In this document: in pieces, positions 51,964 through 61,100 of the stretch
Layout of the letters: each line of letters starts with the position of its first letter
Position numbering within the stretch: the stretch's first letter is position 1
Origin: Peteryoungia rhizophila
GTDB taxonomy: Bacteria > Pseudomonadota > Alphaproteobacteria > Rhizobiales > Rhizobiaceae
Direction: 5' to 3'
Length of the DNA stretch: 64,000 nucleotides
Assembly: GCF_004912145.1 (NCBI RefSeq)
Contig: NZ_STGT01000001.1
Location: forward strand, 310,001 to 374,000
Program-made: the position numbers and the translations under genes
Notes under the pieces: model-generated
What the model was told of the DNA's origin: nothing
Database searches by the model: none
The model's input: the letters and a program-made list of their open reading frames with translations, nothing else

Positions 51964-53583
51964 GTGACCAAAACCTATGACAACATCGTCGTTGGAGGCG
52001 GAGCTGCAGGCTGTGTCGCCGCGGCTCGTCTCGTTGCAGCCGGTCGCCGCGTGCTGCTCCTCGAAGGTGGCTATTCTAACAGACATCCCCTCCTCGACAT
52101 GCCGCCCGGCATATTCAAGATGATCAATGGCAGTCGCTACATGCACTACCACACGACCGATCCCCAACCGCATCTCGATGGCCGTGCGCATGACATCCCC
52201 CAAGGCAACGTCTTAGGGGGCGGCAGTTCCGTCAATGCTCAGGTCTATATTCGCGGCAGACCCTCGGACTACGAGGCGTGGAACGATGTCTTGCGCGGCA
52301 ACAATGACGGTGCCGACTGGAGCTGGAACGCGGTACTCCCTCATTTCAGGGGCATGGAAGACAACAACCGCCTGCTAAACGAACGTCACGGCACCGGTGG
52401 TGCACTCAAGGTTTCGGATCCTGGTCATATCGACCAAATGTCGAGATGGTTCGTCCAGGCGGTGCAGAGTCTCGGGGAGCCATTCAACCCCGACTTCAAT
52501 GGCACCTCCCAGCGGGGTGTCGGCTTCTACCAGTTCATGAACCGCGCCGGGAAGAGATCGAGTTCGGCCTATGCCTTCATCGAGCCCTTGCTCAATGATC
52601 CGAAGCTGGACCTGAAACTGCAGGCACGGGTCGACAAAATCATCATCGAAAACGGCCGTGCGAAGGGTGTCCAATACCAAGACAAGACTGGAACCATATC
52701 CGTGGCGCTGGCGGACGATGCTGTCGTTATGAGTGCAGGCGCCCTGATCACGCCGAAGCTCCTGATGCTGTCAGGAATTGGCCCGGCGGACGAACTGAAA
52801 GCACATTCGATCGGCGTGGCGCTAGACCTGCCGGGAGTTGGCGAAAACCTCGTTGACCACCCCGAAGTACCCATGATCTCGACCGCTAACGGCAAGTATG
52901 GCTATCATCGCCAGGGCGATGGATGGCGCATGATCCGCAACGGTTTGCAGTTCAAGCTCTTTGGCTCAGGCCCAATCACTTCGGCCGGGGTCGAGGCGGG
53001 CGCTTTCGTCAACCCGGGCAACCCGGATGGCGACCCCACGATCCAGGCCTTCTGCGTTCCCATTGTCTACCTGGACCGCGATACGCGAAGCCTCGTCGAC
53101 GACACCTATGGACTGACGATTACGACGGTGGTGGTCAAACCGAAGTCCAGGGGACACGTCCGCCTGCGGTCGGCGTCACCGTCTGACAAGCCGCGCGTTT
53201 CACCCAACCTGCTGAAGGATCCGGCGGACATGCGCGAAATGATTGCAGGACAGCGGTTCTTCCTTCGGGCCTTAGAGGCCACGCCGCTTAAAGAGCGGAT
53301 CAGCAAAGTAGCCGTCCCCTCGCCGACCGATCTATCGGACGCTGCGCTAGAATTGCACTGCAAGCGCTTCGTCAAGACCAACTATCATCCCGCGGGAACC
53401 TGCAAGATGGGTGCCGATGGCGACCCTATGGCAGTGCTGGATTCGCGAATGCGCGTCAGGGGGATCGACGGCTTGCGGGTGTGCGACATGTCCGCCGTGC
53501 CAGACATCAACGCTGGGAACACGGCAGCTCCGGCAATGATGCTGGGCGACCGATGCGCGTCATTCATACTCGGTGGCAATTGA
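51964..53583 (+). CDS. GMC-family FAD oxidoreductase (choline dehydrogenase-like)
   Basis: 539 residues from a GTG at 51964. FAD-binding YDNIVVGGGAAGCVAAARLVAAG near residue 4, GMC motif GGGSSVNAQVYIRGRPSDYEAW near 85, second GMC motif GALITPKLLMLSGIGPADEL near 259. The catalytic pair is His in TNYHPAGTCKMG near 475 and Asn in NAGNTAAPAMM near 519. The family oxidises primary alcohols, sugars and choline. Co-directional with the GntR gene and close behind it, it is probably part of the same sugar regulon. Confidence 0.92.
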   Translation: MTKTYDNIVVGGGAAGCVAAARLVAAGRRVLLLEGGYSNRHPLLDMPPGIFKMINGSRYMHYHTTDPQPHLDGRAHDIPQGNVLGGGSSVNAQVYIRGRPSDYEAWNDVLRGNNDGADWSWNAVLPHFRGMEDNNRLLNERHGTGGALKVSDPGHIDQMSRWFVQAVQSLGEPFNPDFNGTSQRGVGFYQFMNRAGKRSSSAYAFIEPLLNDPKLDLKLQARVDKIIIENGRAKGVQYQDKTGTISVALADDAVVMSAGALITPKLLMLSGIGPADELKAHSIGVALDLPGVGENLVDHPEVPMISTANGKYGYHRQGDGWRMIRNGLQFKLFGSGPITSAGVEAGAFVNPGNPDGDPTIQAFCVPIVYLDRDTRSLVDDTYGLTITTVVVKPKSRGHVRLRSASPSDKPRVSPNLLKDPADMREMIAGQRFFLRALEATPLKERISKVAVPSPTDLSDAALELHCKRFVKTNYHPAGTCKMGADGDPMAVLDSRMRVRGIDGLRVCDMSAVPDINAGNTAAPAMMLGDRCASFILGGN

Positions 53584-53761
53584 CCTGGCTTTTATGAGCG
53601 GCATCTTTTTCATTGTTTTGGGATGAGGCCTCAAGGGGCAGGTGAAGCGCGAAGCCACAATAGCTGCTTTAAGCGCGATCGAGCACCGCGTTTATTGCCG
53701 ATATGAAGGCGCAAAGGTGCCATGGGTAAAAGCTCGCGTTACCTCCGGCTTGATGTTTCCG

Positions 53762-53909
53762 AGCGGAAATAATTGCGCTTTCCCGCCATATTGACGTGGG
53801 CCAAAGCCAGGGCGCACAAAGATGGCATCCACGGTCGCTCGCGACGGAAAAAAACATATGGAAATCAAAGGCATTATTTCTACGCCATTGAAATCATGTG
53901 AGAATCCAG
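53762..53909. repeat. Dispersed intergenic repeat, copy B
   Basis: Partner of copy A at 33514-33656, in the same orientation. Shared blocks include GAGCGGAAA-like starts, CCCGCCAT, a 26-base identical core and TTGAAATCATGTGAG. Again it sits in a gene-poor stretch, about 180 bases after the end of a metabolic operon (the GMC oxidoreductase). Confidence 0.8.
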
Positions 53910-53950
53910 CCCCTCCGATCAACCTGCCTGTCTTCATATTTTTCAAGGGC

Positions 53951-54121
53951 TTAGCCGACCGGTCCCGGAACAGTTCTCCGTATCACTTTTCCGGAGCATG
54001 CCGACCCCTTGTCGGCGGACAGTGAGCGCCCGACATCGACAGATTGTTTGAACTTGCCGTTCTCGTCGCGGCCAATGTAGCGTTTGTCGGTTCGGGTATC
54101 GATAAGCTCACGTTTCGACAT
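53951..54121 (-). CDS. Small basic stress-associated protein, C-terminus altered
   Basis: 56 residues from the ATG at 54119-54121. The first 40 residues (SKRELIDTRTDKRYIGRDENGKF, then DVGRSLSADK) recall a short conserved protein found widely in rhizobia and other alphaproteobacteria, where the sequence normally ends in a Lys-rich tail. Here the tail is replaced by an unrelated sequence (KVIRRTVPGPVG), which suggests a frameshift near codon 42. No strong ribosome site precedes it. It may be a decaying gene. The family call is from memory; its function is unknown. Confidence 0.5.
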   Translation of the reverse strand: MSKRELIDTRTDKRYIGRDENGKFKQSVDVGRSLSADKGSACSGKVIRRTVPGPVG

Positions 54122-54257
54122 CAGCGAGATCGCGGCGGACCGGTGGGGCGCTCGCCTGGCGTTTCGTTGCCCGCAACGAGAAAACGGAAAAATCGCTGCG
54201 TTCGCCATCTCGGTCATGTCCGTTTGACACGCCGCGACCTCGACACTGAAACCATAG

Positions 54258-54600
54258 GACCGTAGGAATGTTCCTGGATTCGGAAGGATACCGACCAGCG
54301 TTCACCCTGACAGCCCTGGCGGCAAATATTTCGTGGCCAAAGGTCGGCTCTGGCGAAATAGCAACCCGCAGCTTCCCGATGATGACCGGGAGCCTCTGGT
54401 CGGTGAACTGATGACCGCACGGTGAGCGGTGCGAGATGCAAAAGAGATGCTCGACGAGATGGCACGACCGCCACAGCGTGTTCACAAGCCGAAGGTCGAG
54501 CTTGGAGGACGTGGACCGGCCTGTTGTACCGGCGGCGAACCAGATCAGACCCAAAAGCTTGTCAAGAAATCGACCTACGCCAATTGTACTTGGAGGCGAT
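54258..54600 (+). pseudogene. Decayed small conserved protein (KYFVAKGRLWR family)
   Basis: The plus frame reads DSPGGKYFVAKGRLWRNSNPQLP, then REPLVGELMTAR, a TGA at 54423-54425, and continues in frame with AVRDAKEM, KVELGGRGPACCTGGEPD and KKSTYANC. Intact relatives have the pattern SPDGRYxVxRGRLWR...LxxELMxARRAV...KVxLGERGPVWWxDGxPD...NTPYADWY. The stop replaces an Arg codon and two conserved Trp are Cys. No start codon is left in frame. So this is a dead copy of a small alphaproteobacterial protein often seen with stress genes. Confidence 0.65.
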
Positions 54601-54661
54601 GTAAGTGGACCAAGAAGCACCTTGATGTTGGCTCTGACAGCAGGGTCGGCCCATGCGTCTC

Positions 54662-54865
54662 TTATGTGTCGTCTCGAGCTTTCAGGGCGTCGGAAAGCTT
54701 GGTCTTCCGGGGATCCTGGAGATTTTCGCCCACCGCGTCGCGATCGATGTCCGGGTTATCCTTCGCCGGCAGGTATCCTGACGGCCGGTTTTCCTGGGAG
54801 CCTTCCCAGCGAGGGGACTGATCCGTTGTACCAGGCTTACCGTCTTCTGGCGCATTCTTGCCCAT
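54662..54865 (-). CDS. Small hydrophilic protein behind an EcfG-like promoter
   Basis: 67 residues from the ATG at 54863-54865, with AAGGAG seven bases upstream. It is rich in Asp, Lys, Gly, Pro and Glu, with no hydrophobic core (MGKNAPEDGKPGTTDQ start; YLPAKDNPDIDRDAVGEN middle), so it is probably intrinsically disordered. A GGAAC-N16-AGTT element lies upstream at 54926-54902, close to the EcfG (sigma of the alphaproteobacterial general stress response) consensus. I recognise no named family. It appears to be the only intact gene of this degraded stretch. Confidence 0.65.
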   Translation of the reverse strand: MGKNAPEDGKPGTTDQSPRWEGSQENRPSGYLPAKDNPDIDRDAVGENLQDPRKTKLSDALKARDDT

Positions 54866-54901
54866 TTTACTGCTCCTTAAGATTAAGTGATGTCCCCCAT
54901 T

Positions 54902-54926
54902 AACTTTGCTCGCCCAGAACCGTTCC
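54902..54926 (-). promoter_or_regulatory. EcfG-like promoter for the 67-residue gene
   Basis: On the minus strand GGAAC (54926-54922) is separated by 16 bases from AGTT (54905-54902). The EcfG consensus is GGAAC-N16/17-CGTT, so eight of nine bases agree. The distance to the ATG at 54865 is right for a leader of about 30 bases. Confidence 0.5.
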
Positions 54927-55080
54927 CACGGTGGGCTGCCTCGCACATTCGCTCGCGTTTCACGAGTTCCATTCGCTTCAGGCGTGCTTTGCGGCGAGCT
55001 CGCCATGCGCGAATTGCCGTCCATTCATGGGACAGTCGATCAAGGGGGCCGATCCCTCGTTCTCACCCAAGGAAGCACAC

Positions 55081-55227
55081 ATGAGCCAGTCTAAAACAGT
55101 GACAGGTCCAGAGCTGCGGAACACCGACACCAGCGGGCGGCTGTGTCGTATGTCCACCTTCGGAGCACGAACTATTGGAAAGAAACAATTTCAGATCAAC
55201 ACTATCCGTGCCGCCCTACCCCAGTGA
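55081..55227 (+). CDS. Possible small protein (48 residues)
   Basis: ATG at 55081 with AAGGA seven bases upstream gives a 48-residue basic, Thr/Arg-rich product beginning SQSKTVTGPELRNTDTSG. No family is recognised and it runs up to a pseudogene, so it could be a chance frame. The good ribosome site is the main support. Confidence 0.35.
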   Translation: MSQSKTVTGPELRNTDTSGRLCRMSTFGARTIGKKQFQINTIRAALPQ

Positions 55228-55231
55228 TCGC

Positions 55232-55395
55232 CAGCGTCCACCCAGGAAAACCACGTTGATGGATCCGCTTCCGGACCATGGCGATTGAACCTATCAAGGG
55301 GGCGCTCGCCTGCAGAATAAGGTGGCACTGATTATCGGTGCGGATTCTGGCATCGGAAAAGCGATCACCACTGCCGTGCCGCGTCGGCGAATAAT
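55232..55395 (+). pseudogene. N-terminal fragment of a YghA-like short-chain dehydrogenase
   Basis: The plus frame reads MDPLPDHGD, a TGA at 55286-55288, then TYQGGARLQNKVALIIGADSG and IGKAIT before similarity stops. Intact relatives of the YghA type have MxPxPDHGExSYxGSGRLxGKVALITGADSGIGRAVAIAFAREGA. So the cofactor loop is still readable, but the gene has an in-frame stop and lacks everything past residue 50. The 380 bases from here to the CheB gene contain no other recognisable gene. Confidence 0.65.
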
Positions 55396-55776
55396 GCCCA
55401 ACTCTCAATTCGTACACTGGGCCTGAGCCGAAGCTGCCCTTCGCAGCAGGCATAGAAACCACTGCGGATCGGCGTCTGTTTTTGGAGTTCCGGGAATAGG
55501 CCTTCTATGGCGACAATGAAGGTCCATAACGGAAATCATTTCCGCAAGGGGTCCAGAGACCGTTCGCTTCTGTTGTGAGAACCACTGAAGGGGACCATGA
55601 AGACGCAATCCCCCCTTTCGTCGGGAACATTGCTCTGATCTTCCAGTTTGGTGATGATAGGCCTCGAGGCTAGGTCTCCCCATCTTCCAAGTCCAGCCAG
55701 GCGATTGGCAGCTCTTTGTCAGATTGAGAAGGGGTCAGGCAAATTCGTAGCCGTCCCTGAATCAAACGAGGCTCTT

Positions 55777-56790
55777 ATGGCTTCTTCGTCAATCGTTGCG
55801 ATCGGCGCATCTGCGGGTGGCGTGGTAGCCTTGCGTTCACTCGTTGCCGGGCTTCCAGCCACATTTCCCGCGCCTATTCTGATTGTATTGCACATTGGTG
55901 CACATCGGAGCGAGCTCCCTTCCATCTTGTCGGGTGCGGGTCCCATACCCGCCAAACATGCACGAGACGGTGACGCGATACAGGCAGGACAGATTTACGT
56001 AGCCCCACCTGATCGGCACATGATCGTCGTCGACAAGGTTATCCGCCTGTCCCGAGGGCCAAAAGAAAACTGCGCACGGCCGGCCGTGGATCCGCTGTTT
56101 CGGAGCGTCTCTGAGAACTATGGTAAAGACGCGATCGGGGTCGTGCTTTCAGGGAACCTGAACGATGGGACGGTTGGCCTGCTTGATATTAAACGAGCGG
56201 GAGGCATCGCAATTGCTCAAGCCGCTTATGACGCGGCGTACCCAGACATGCCAACGAGCGCGGCCTCATATGTGAAACTGGACTATTGCCTTCCGCTAGC
56301 AGATTTGCCGAATTTACTCACATCGCTAGTTCAGGAGAACCACAAAAAGGAGGCTGCGTTGACCAAACGTCTTCCCCCATCGCCCCCGGATACCGTCGAT
56401 AGCGGTGTATTCGAGCGTCCCGTAACTGTGACATGTCCCGATTGCGGCGGCGCACTACAAAGATATGAGCACGGATCGATCGTCAAGTTCGGCTGCCATA
56501 CAGGCCATACCTACACCGCTGAAGTGATGGCATCAGCCCAGTTTGACGAAATGGAGAAAGTCATGCGCGCCGCGATCAGATTCTTGAACGAGCGCGCTGA
56601 ATTTTGCCTGCAAATGGCAGAGTGTTCTCTTCCAGCGAAGAGCGACCTTGCGGCCGAATGGCACCAGGCGAGCAAACAGGCGCTGGATCGCGCGTATAAG
56701 CTGCGTGATCTTGTGGAACAGGACTGGCTCACCCCTGAAACGGCAGCTATCGCCATAGGCGTCCAGACAAGCAAAACATTGGCTAATTGA
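55777..56790 (+). CDS. Stand-alone CheB-type methylesterase with C-terminal Cys-rich segment
   Basis: 337 residues from the ATG at 55777 (GAGG upstream). It lacks a receiver domain. CheB catalytic Ser in IVAIGASAGGVVALR near residue 11, His in VLHIGAHRSELP near 40, and the Asp loop VVLSGNLNDGTVGLLDIKRAGG near 128. After residue 210 it has TCPDCGGAL...FGCHTGHTYT, a CxxC...CxxxH set that could bind zinc, followed by a helical tail. This composite form is known in bacteria with CheB/CheR-type kinases. Target may be a sensory protein rather than a classical chemoreceptor. It is convergent with the receiver gene, with 14 bases between. Confidence 0.88.
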   Translation: MASSSIVAIGASAGGVVALRSLVAGLPATFPAPILIVLHIGAHRSELPSILSGAGPIPAKHARDGDAIQAGQIYVAPPDRHMIVVDKVIRLSRGPKENCARPAVDPLFRSVSENYGKDAIGVVLSGNLNDGTVGLLDIKRAGGIAIAQAAYDAAYPDMPTSAASYVKLDYCLPLADLPNLLTSLVQENHKKEAALTKRLPPSPPDTVDSGVFERPVTVTCPDCGGALQRYEHGSIVKFGCHTGHTYTAEVMASAQFDEMEKVMRAAIRFLNERAEFCLQMAECSLPAKSDLAAEWHQASKQALDRAYKLRDLVEQDWLTPETAAIAIGVQTSKTLAN

Positions 56791-56804
56791 GCTTTATTTG
56801 AATC

Positions 56805-57194
56805 TTATAATATTTGTTCGACTGCAAGGCGCAGATCGGAAGCCTGATAAGGCTTGCTAAGCACTGGATGGCGGCAATACTCCTCGAGGATGCCTTCTTT
56901 TCCGTAGCCAGTCGCAAATGTAAACGGTATCTCCCGGGCGATGAGAATGTCGGCGACAGGAAAAGACTGACTGCCGGCAATGTTCACGTCCAGTATAGCA
57001 AAGTCCAAGGCTGCGTGTCGCGCGAAGTCCAGCGCCTCCAAGATTCGCGCTGTGGGTCCAACCACCTCGTGCCCCATTTCGAGAATAACGTCTTCTATTT
57101 GCATCGCGAGCAGAACCTCATCCTCGACAACGAGAATTCGCAATACTCTCGTATCGACTTTCGGCGGTTGCTCAACGGTCATTACTGTTCTCAT
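56805..57194 (-). CDS. Single-domain response regulator (receiver only)
   Basis: 129 residues from the ATG at 57192-57194, which overlaps the kinase stop by four bases (ATGA). RILVVEDEVLLAMQIEDVI near 22 gives the acidic pocket, phospho-acceptor Asp is in LDFAILDVNIAGS near 68, Thr in FTFATGYGKEGI and Lys in PVLSKPYQ. No output domain. Such stand-alone receivers pair with HWE/HisKA_2 kinases in alphaproteobacteria, acting as phosphate sinks or relays. Coupled translation with the kinase supports a dedicated pair. Confidence 0.92.
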   Translation of the reverse strand: MRTVMTVEQPPKVDTRVLRILVVEDEVLLAMQIEDVILEMGHEVVGPTARILEALDFARHAALDFAILDVNIAGSQSFPVADILIAREIPFTFATGYGKEGILEEYCRHPVLSKPYQASDLRLAVEQIL

Positions 57195-60100
57195 CGCATG
57201 GGAGCATCGATGGTGCACACGACACCGGAGTGCTCGTACTCAACGACCACTGTGCCGCCAAGTTCCATAGCCAATGCGCGTTCAATCAATCTCGAGCCAA
57301 ATCCTTTGCGCGTGGGCGCATTGACCGGCGCCCCCCCCGTTTCAGACCAGCGCAGGATGAAACGACGATCGTTGCCCTCCCCTTTCAACTCCCACACAAT
57401 GTCCACGTGACCTGCGTCGGTGGACAACGCCCCGTATTTGGCTGCGTTCGTGCACAGCTCATGAATTGCCATGGATACCGCCAGAGAAGCACTGGGCTCC
57501 AACCTGACGTGTTCGCCTTCGATCCGAAAGCGATCTCCTCCTGCATGCGGCTGAACCGTGTCGGTGATGATGTTTACGAGGTCCGCTCCATCCCAGTTTT
57601 CCCGGGTCAGGAAATCATGAGCCTGTGCAAGGTTTAGGAGGCGCGCGCCAAACGCGCCGCGTGCTTCTGCAACAGTGGAAGCGTGGCTGAGGGTTTGGGT
57701 TGCGATCGATTGGACAACCGCCAGTGTGTTCTTAACCCGGTGATTGAGCTCCCCGACCAGGACCTCCCGGTGTTGCTCAGCGCGTCGGCGATCTGTGATG
57801 TCCTCAATTGCAACGAGGATCAGTTCCTCTCGACCCCCTTCTTGTGGTAATCGCGATGCAGTCAGCAACATGGTTCGCAGGCCGGTCAGTCGAAACTCTT
57901 GCTGGACCTCGAAGTTGTGTATTTCATCTCCCTGAGTAAGGACTTTTTCCAGAAGCTCTCGGAGAGGGGGGTTATTCCATTCACCTGTTCCCAGCGCAAA
58001 GATCAGGCGTCCCTTGGGCTCTTCGTCAAAGACAGCAAACAGCTCGCGAAATGCGGTGTTGGCGGTCTGGACCTGCAGATCTCGGTTCAGAACAAGCAGG
58101 GGATGTTGGACAGTTCGTACGATGGTTTCCGCATACACACGCGCGTCGTTGACCGCGTCCGCGTCACGCTTTCGTTCAGTGATGTTGTGGAAGGTTATAA
58201 CCACCCCTGCGATCCGATCATCCTGCGTTCGGTAGGGGAGCATCCGGCGCGAATACCACCGCCCCGAATGGCTTCGGATTTCAGCCTCGATTGTTGATAG
58301 TTTTTTCAGAACCGCTTCAGCATCTCGCAGTAAATGTTCGTCGGAGAATTTCTGCGCGAACGTTGCGATGGGGCGACCGATGTCTGAAGGGCTCAGATCG
58401 AACAGGTCCTTGCTGGCAGGCGCAAACCATCTGACGCAAAAATTCTCGTCGAGAAAGACGGTTGCGGTCTCGGAACCCGCCAAGAGATTGTTGAGATCGT
58501 TCGTGGTGTTTTGAAGTTCGCTGATTTTGTAGTGCAACTGGCTGTTGACGGTGTTCAACTCTTCATTGAAGGACTGCAGCTCCTCTTTTGACGTCTCAAG
58601 CTCCTCGTTGTTCGACTGCAGTTCCTCATTCATCGAGATGGCTTCTTCGCTGGAAGCCTTCAGTTCTTCATTTGTGGCTTCCTGATGTTCAATCGTCGCT
58701 TGCAGCTCGGCCCGGACTGCCCGCAGCTCTTCCAACAGGACCTGTTCGCGATCAGAAGCAACCTCACCGCTTGGATTGTTCGGCGGCGGCGGCAGATTCG
58801 GGCGTGGTACAGCGCGTGTGAAGCTGATCAATATGAAATTGGCGCCTTGTGGCGGCCCTGGCACGGCTACCGCTGTAATGGTGATTGGCATACCGGGACT
58901 GCCGTCTCGAAGGACCGCGTCGACCGAAGCGGACGTCGTCGCTTTGTTAGCCTCTCTGATGGCCGCGCGGAGGGCTGGGGCCAGCCCGTCGCGGGCCATC
59001 ATGAACAGATCCCGTGTCGGTTCGCCGGCCGGCTGTTCGAGATAATCCCTTGTCGTTCCGTGAAAATATAGGACACGCGCTTTTTCATCGATCAGAACCG
59101 AGGCGGGAGCATACCTGTCGAGAAGCGCACGGCGAGCGAGCTCTCCTGCCGGAAGCTGCGTCTCGTGCGGTGAGATGAGCTGCTTGTCGATCATCTGCGT
59201 CCCTCTTGCCTTTTGCGGCGCCGGATACCCGACAGACGTGGGCCGTGCCGCACCCCGCTTGCGATAGATTCGCCACTTCTTCGAGCTGGTATCGAATAAC
59301 TCTTCCTGCCGACCGATCGTTTCCGCATTGCCGAGAAAAAGATGTCCCCCCGGCCGTAAGCCGAAATGACACAGAGAGATGATCCGCTGCTGGGCATCTG
59401 GATTTAGATAGATGAGGACATTCCTGCAGGTGATGAGGTCAAGCCGAGAGAAAGGGGGGTCGCGAAGCAGATTATGTGACGCGAACACGACCATATCGCG
59501 CAGTTCTTTGGTGACTTGGAATGTGCTGTCCTGTTTCTCGAAGAACCGATTTATCCGCTTTGCTGGAAAAGCAGCCAGTGCAGCCGATGGATAAACGCCC
59601 TCGCGCGCTATTCGCAGATTTTCGTCCTGCGCGTCTGTCGCGAATACTTTCAGCTCAAAGTGCTTCCCGCACGCTTCAGCCAGCTCCGTCACAAGCATGG
59701 CGACCGAATACGCTTCCTCGCCAGTGGCGCATGCAGCCGTCCATATCCGTATGGAGCTACCCACTTCCCGTTCGGCAATGATTGGTCCGATGACAGATTC
59801 GCCCAGAACCCTCCATGCATCCGGATCACGAAAAAACCCTGTAACGCTAATCATCAAGTCTCCAGCGAGCGTAGAGACCTCTTTTGGGTTCGCTTTCAGT
59901 TCCTCCAGATATTGATCCAGCGTATCGATATTTCGCAGGCCGAGACGCCGATGAATGCGTCGGCCGAGCGTCGAGTGCTTATAGCCGCGGAAGTCGTAGC
60001 CGCCTCGGGCGCGCAAGACATCCAGGATCGTGGTCACCGTCGCCTGGCTTGCCGCTGAGACAGTGTCAATTTTTCCTGCATGTGAGGTGTATCCGTGGCG

Positions 60101-60760
60101 CAAATAGGCAATTATCGCATCCGGCATGGCCTCAGGGGCGAGAATGTGATCTGCCATTCCGGCTAAAATCGCGCTTGTCGGCATACCGTCAAATTGCGCC
60201 GACTCCGGCATCTGTACCAGGCTCATGCCACCTTCGGCCCGGACCGCACGCAGTCCCTCCGTTCCATTGCTACCGGTTCCAGACAAGACGACTGCAATCG
60301 CCTTCTCACCTTGGTCGCGCGCCAGAGATGTGAAGAGCACATCGATCGGATGACCATGTTTTGCCGAGGGTTCCGTGATGTGCAGCATGCCATTGCACAC
60401 AATTAAATCGGTAGCTGGAGCGATGACGTAGATGTGGTCCGGAGCGAGAACCGTACCGTTTGTCACCTGCGTCACAGGCATAGCCGTATGGGCGCTCAAA
60501 ACCTGCGCAAGCTGACTTTCCAGCTCTGGATCGAGATGTAACACGACGACGAAAGAGCATCCGTTGTCGACAGGCATCGCATCAAAAAACCGACCCAGCG
60601 CCTCGATGCCACCCGCAGATGCACCGATCCCTACCACAGGCAGATTCAGTTCTTGTGAAAGTGAACGGTCTTCAACAACGCCAATTGCGCCAGGTCTGGC
60701 ACCGCCGGACCTGTGGACGTGGCCAGGCACTTGGCTGCCACTCGGATCCATTTTAGTCAT
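57191..60760 (-). CDS. CheB-CheR-PAS-HWE histidine kinase fusion
   Basis: About 1189 residues from the ATG at 60758-60760. Domains in order: CheB methylesterase (VVGIGASAGGIEALGRFFDAMP near 42, VVLSGTGSNGTEGLRAVRAEGG near 160); CheR methyltransferase (RIWTAACATGEEAYSVAMLV near 350, LITCRNVLIYL near 440); a long coiled-coil region (EELRAVRAELQATIEHQEATNEEL); two PAS-like domains; and an HWE-type kinase (phospho-His in LVGELNHRVKNTLAVVQSIATQTL near 1000, N box HELCTNAAKYGALS, G-box FGSRLIERALAMELGG). It combines reversible methylation with His-phosphotransfer in one cytoplasmic protein. The 4-base overlap with a receiver gene defines its partner. Confidence 0.93.
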   Translation of the reverse strand: MTKMDPSGSQVPGHVHRSGGARPGAIGVVEDRSLSQELNLPVVGIGASAGGIEALGRFFDAMPVDNGCSFVVVLHLDPELESQLAQVLSAHTAMPVTQVTNGTVLAPDHIYVIAPATDLIVCNGMLHITEPSAKHGHPIDVLFTSLARDQGEKAIAVVLSGTGSNGTEGLRAVRAEGGMSLVQMPESAQFDGMPTSAILAGMADHILAPEAMPDAIIAYLRHGYTSHAGKIDTVSAASQATVTTILDVLRARGGYDFRGYKHSTLGRRIHRRLGLRNIDTLDQYLEELKANPKEVSTLAGDLMISVTGFFRDPDAWRVLGESVIGPIIAEREVGSSIRIWTAACATGEEAYSVAMLVTELAEACGKHFELKVFATDAQDENLRIAREGVYPSAALAAFPAKRINRFFEKQDSTFQVTKELRDMVVFASHNLLRDPPFSRLDLITCRNVLIYLNPDAQQRIISLCHFGLRPGGHLFLGNAETIGRQEELFDTSSKKWRIYRKRGAARPTSVGYPAPQKARGTQMIDKQLISPHETQLPAGELARRALLDRYAPASVLIDEKARVLYFHGTTRDYLEQPAGEPTRDLFMMARDGLAPALRAAIREANKATTSASVDAVLRDGSPGMPITITAVAVPGPPQGANFILISFTRAVPRPNLPPPPNNPSGEVASDREQVLLEELRAVRAELQATIEHQEATNEELKASSEEAISMNEELQSNNEELETSKEELQSFNEELNTVNSQLHYKISELQNTTNDLNNLLAGSETATVFLDENFCVRWFAPASKDLFDLSPSDIGRPIATFAQKFSDEHLLRDAEAVLKKLSTIEAEIRSHSGRWYSRRMLPYRTQDDRIAGVVITFHNITERKRDADAVNDARVYAETIVRTVQHPLLVLNRDLQVQTANTAFRELFAVFDEEPKGRLIFALGTGEWNNPPLRELLEKVLTQGDEIHNFEVQQEFRLTGLRTMLLTASRLPQEGGREELILVAIEDITDRRRAEQHREVLVGELNHRVKNTLAVVQSIATQTLSHASTVAEARGAFGARLLNLAQAHDFLTRENWDGADLVNIITDTVQPHAGGDRFRIEGEHVRLEPSASLAVSMAIHELCTNAAKYGALSTDAGHVDIVWELKGEGNDRRFILRWSETGGAPVNAPTRKGFGSRLIERALAMELGGTVVVEYEHSGVVCTIDAPMR

Positions 60761-61100
60761 AATTGCCAATCCGCCGGTCAAACCGGGCGGGCCACTGTCC
60801 GCATGTCACAGGATAAGACTGGACTAAGGCCTAAATTACACTCGCACACCAGACCCAACGCCGCAAATCATTCCTGTAATCCAATACAGCCGGCAAATGC
60901 GTCAGATGCCCCCGGATAAGCATCGCCTTGAAATATCTTCTGCTCGTCAAAACCGACTCCCCAGCTCCCAACCGATCAGCCAGCAGCGCCGTCTGAGAAT
61001 GTTCAAAGGAGTGGGTGCTGAGTTTTACCGTTTTTAACTATTGAGAAGTCGCTGGTTAAGCGGCGCCAGTCATTGCTCTTGCACGGTCTGCAATTAGGCG
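60761..61100. promoter_or_regulatory. Divergent gap between the kinase and the GGDEF-EAL gene
   Basis: 340 bases, no gene. It must carry promoters for both neighbours. The right half is AT-richer, with TTTTACCGTTTTTAACTATTG near 61025. I see no clear EcfG-type or sigma-54-type element and no hairpin worth naming. Confidence 0.4.

Noticed and set aside
55405-55683. 92-codon minus frame before the CheB gene
   Set aside because: No ribosome site and no family; it spans the region between a pseudogene and a divergent start and looks like chance.
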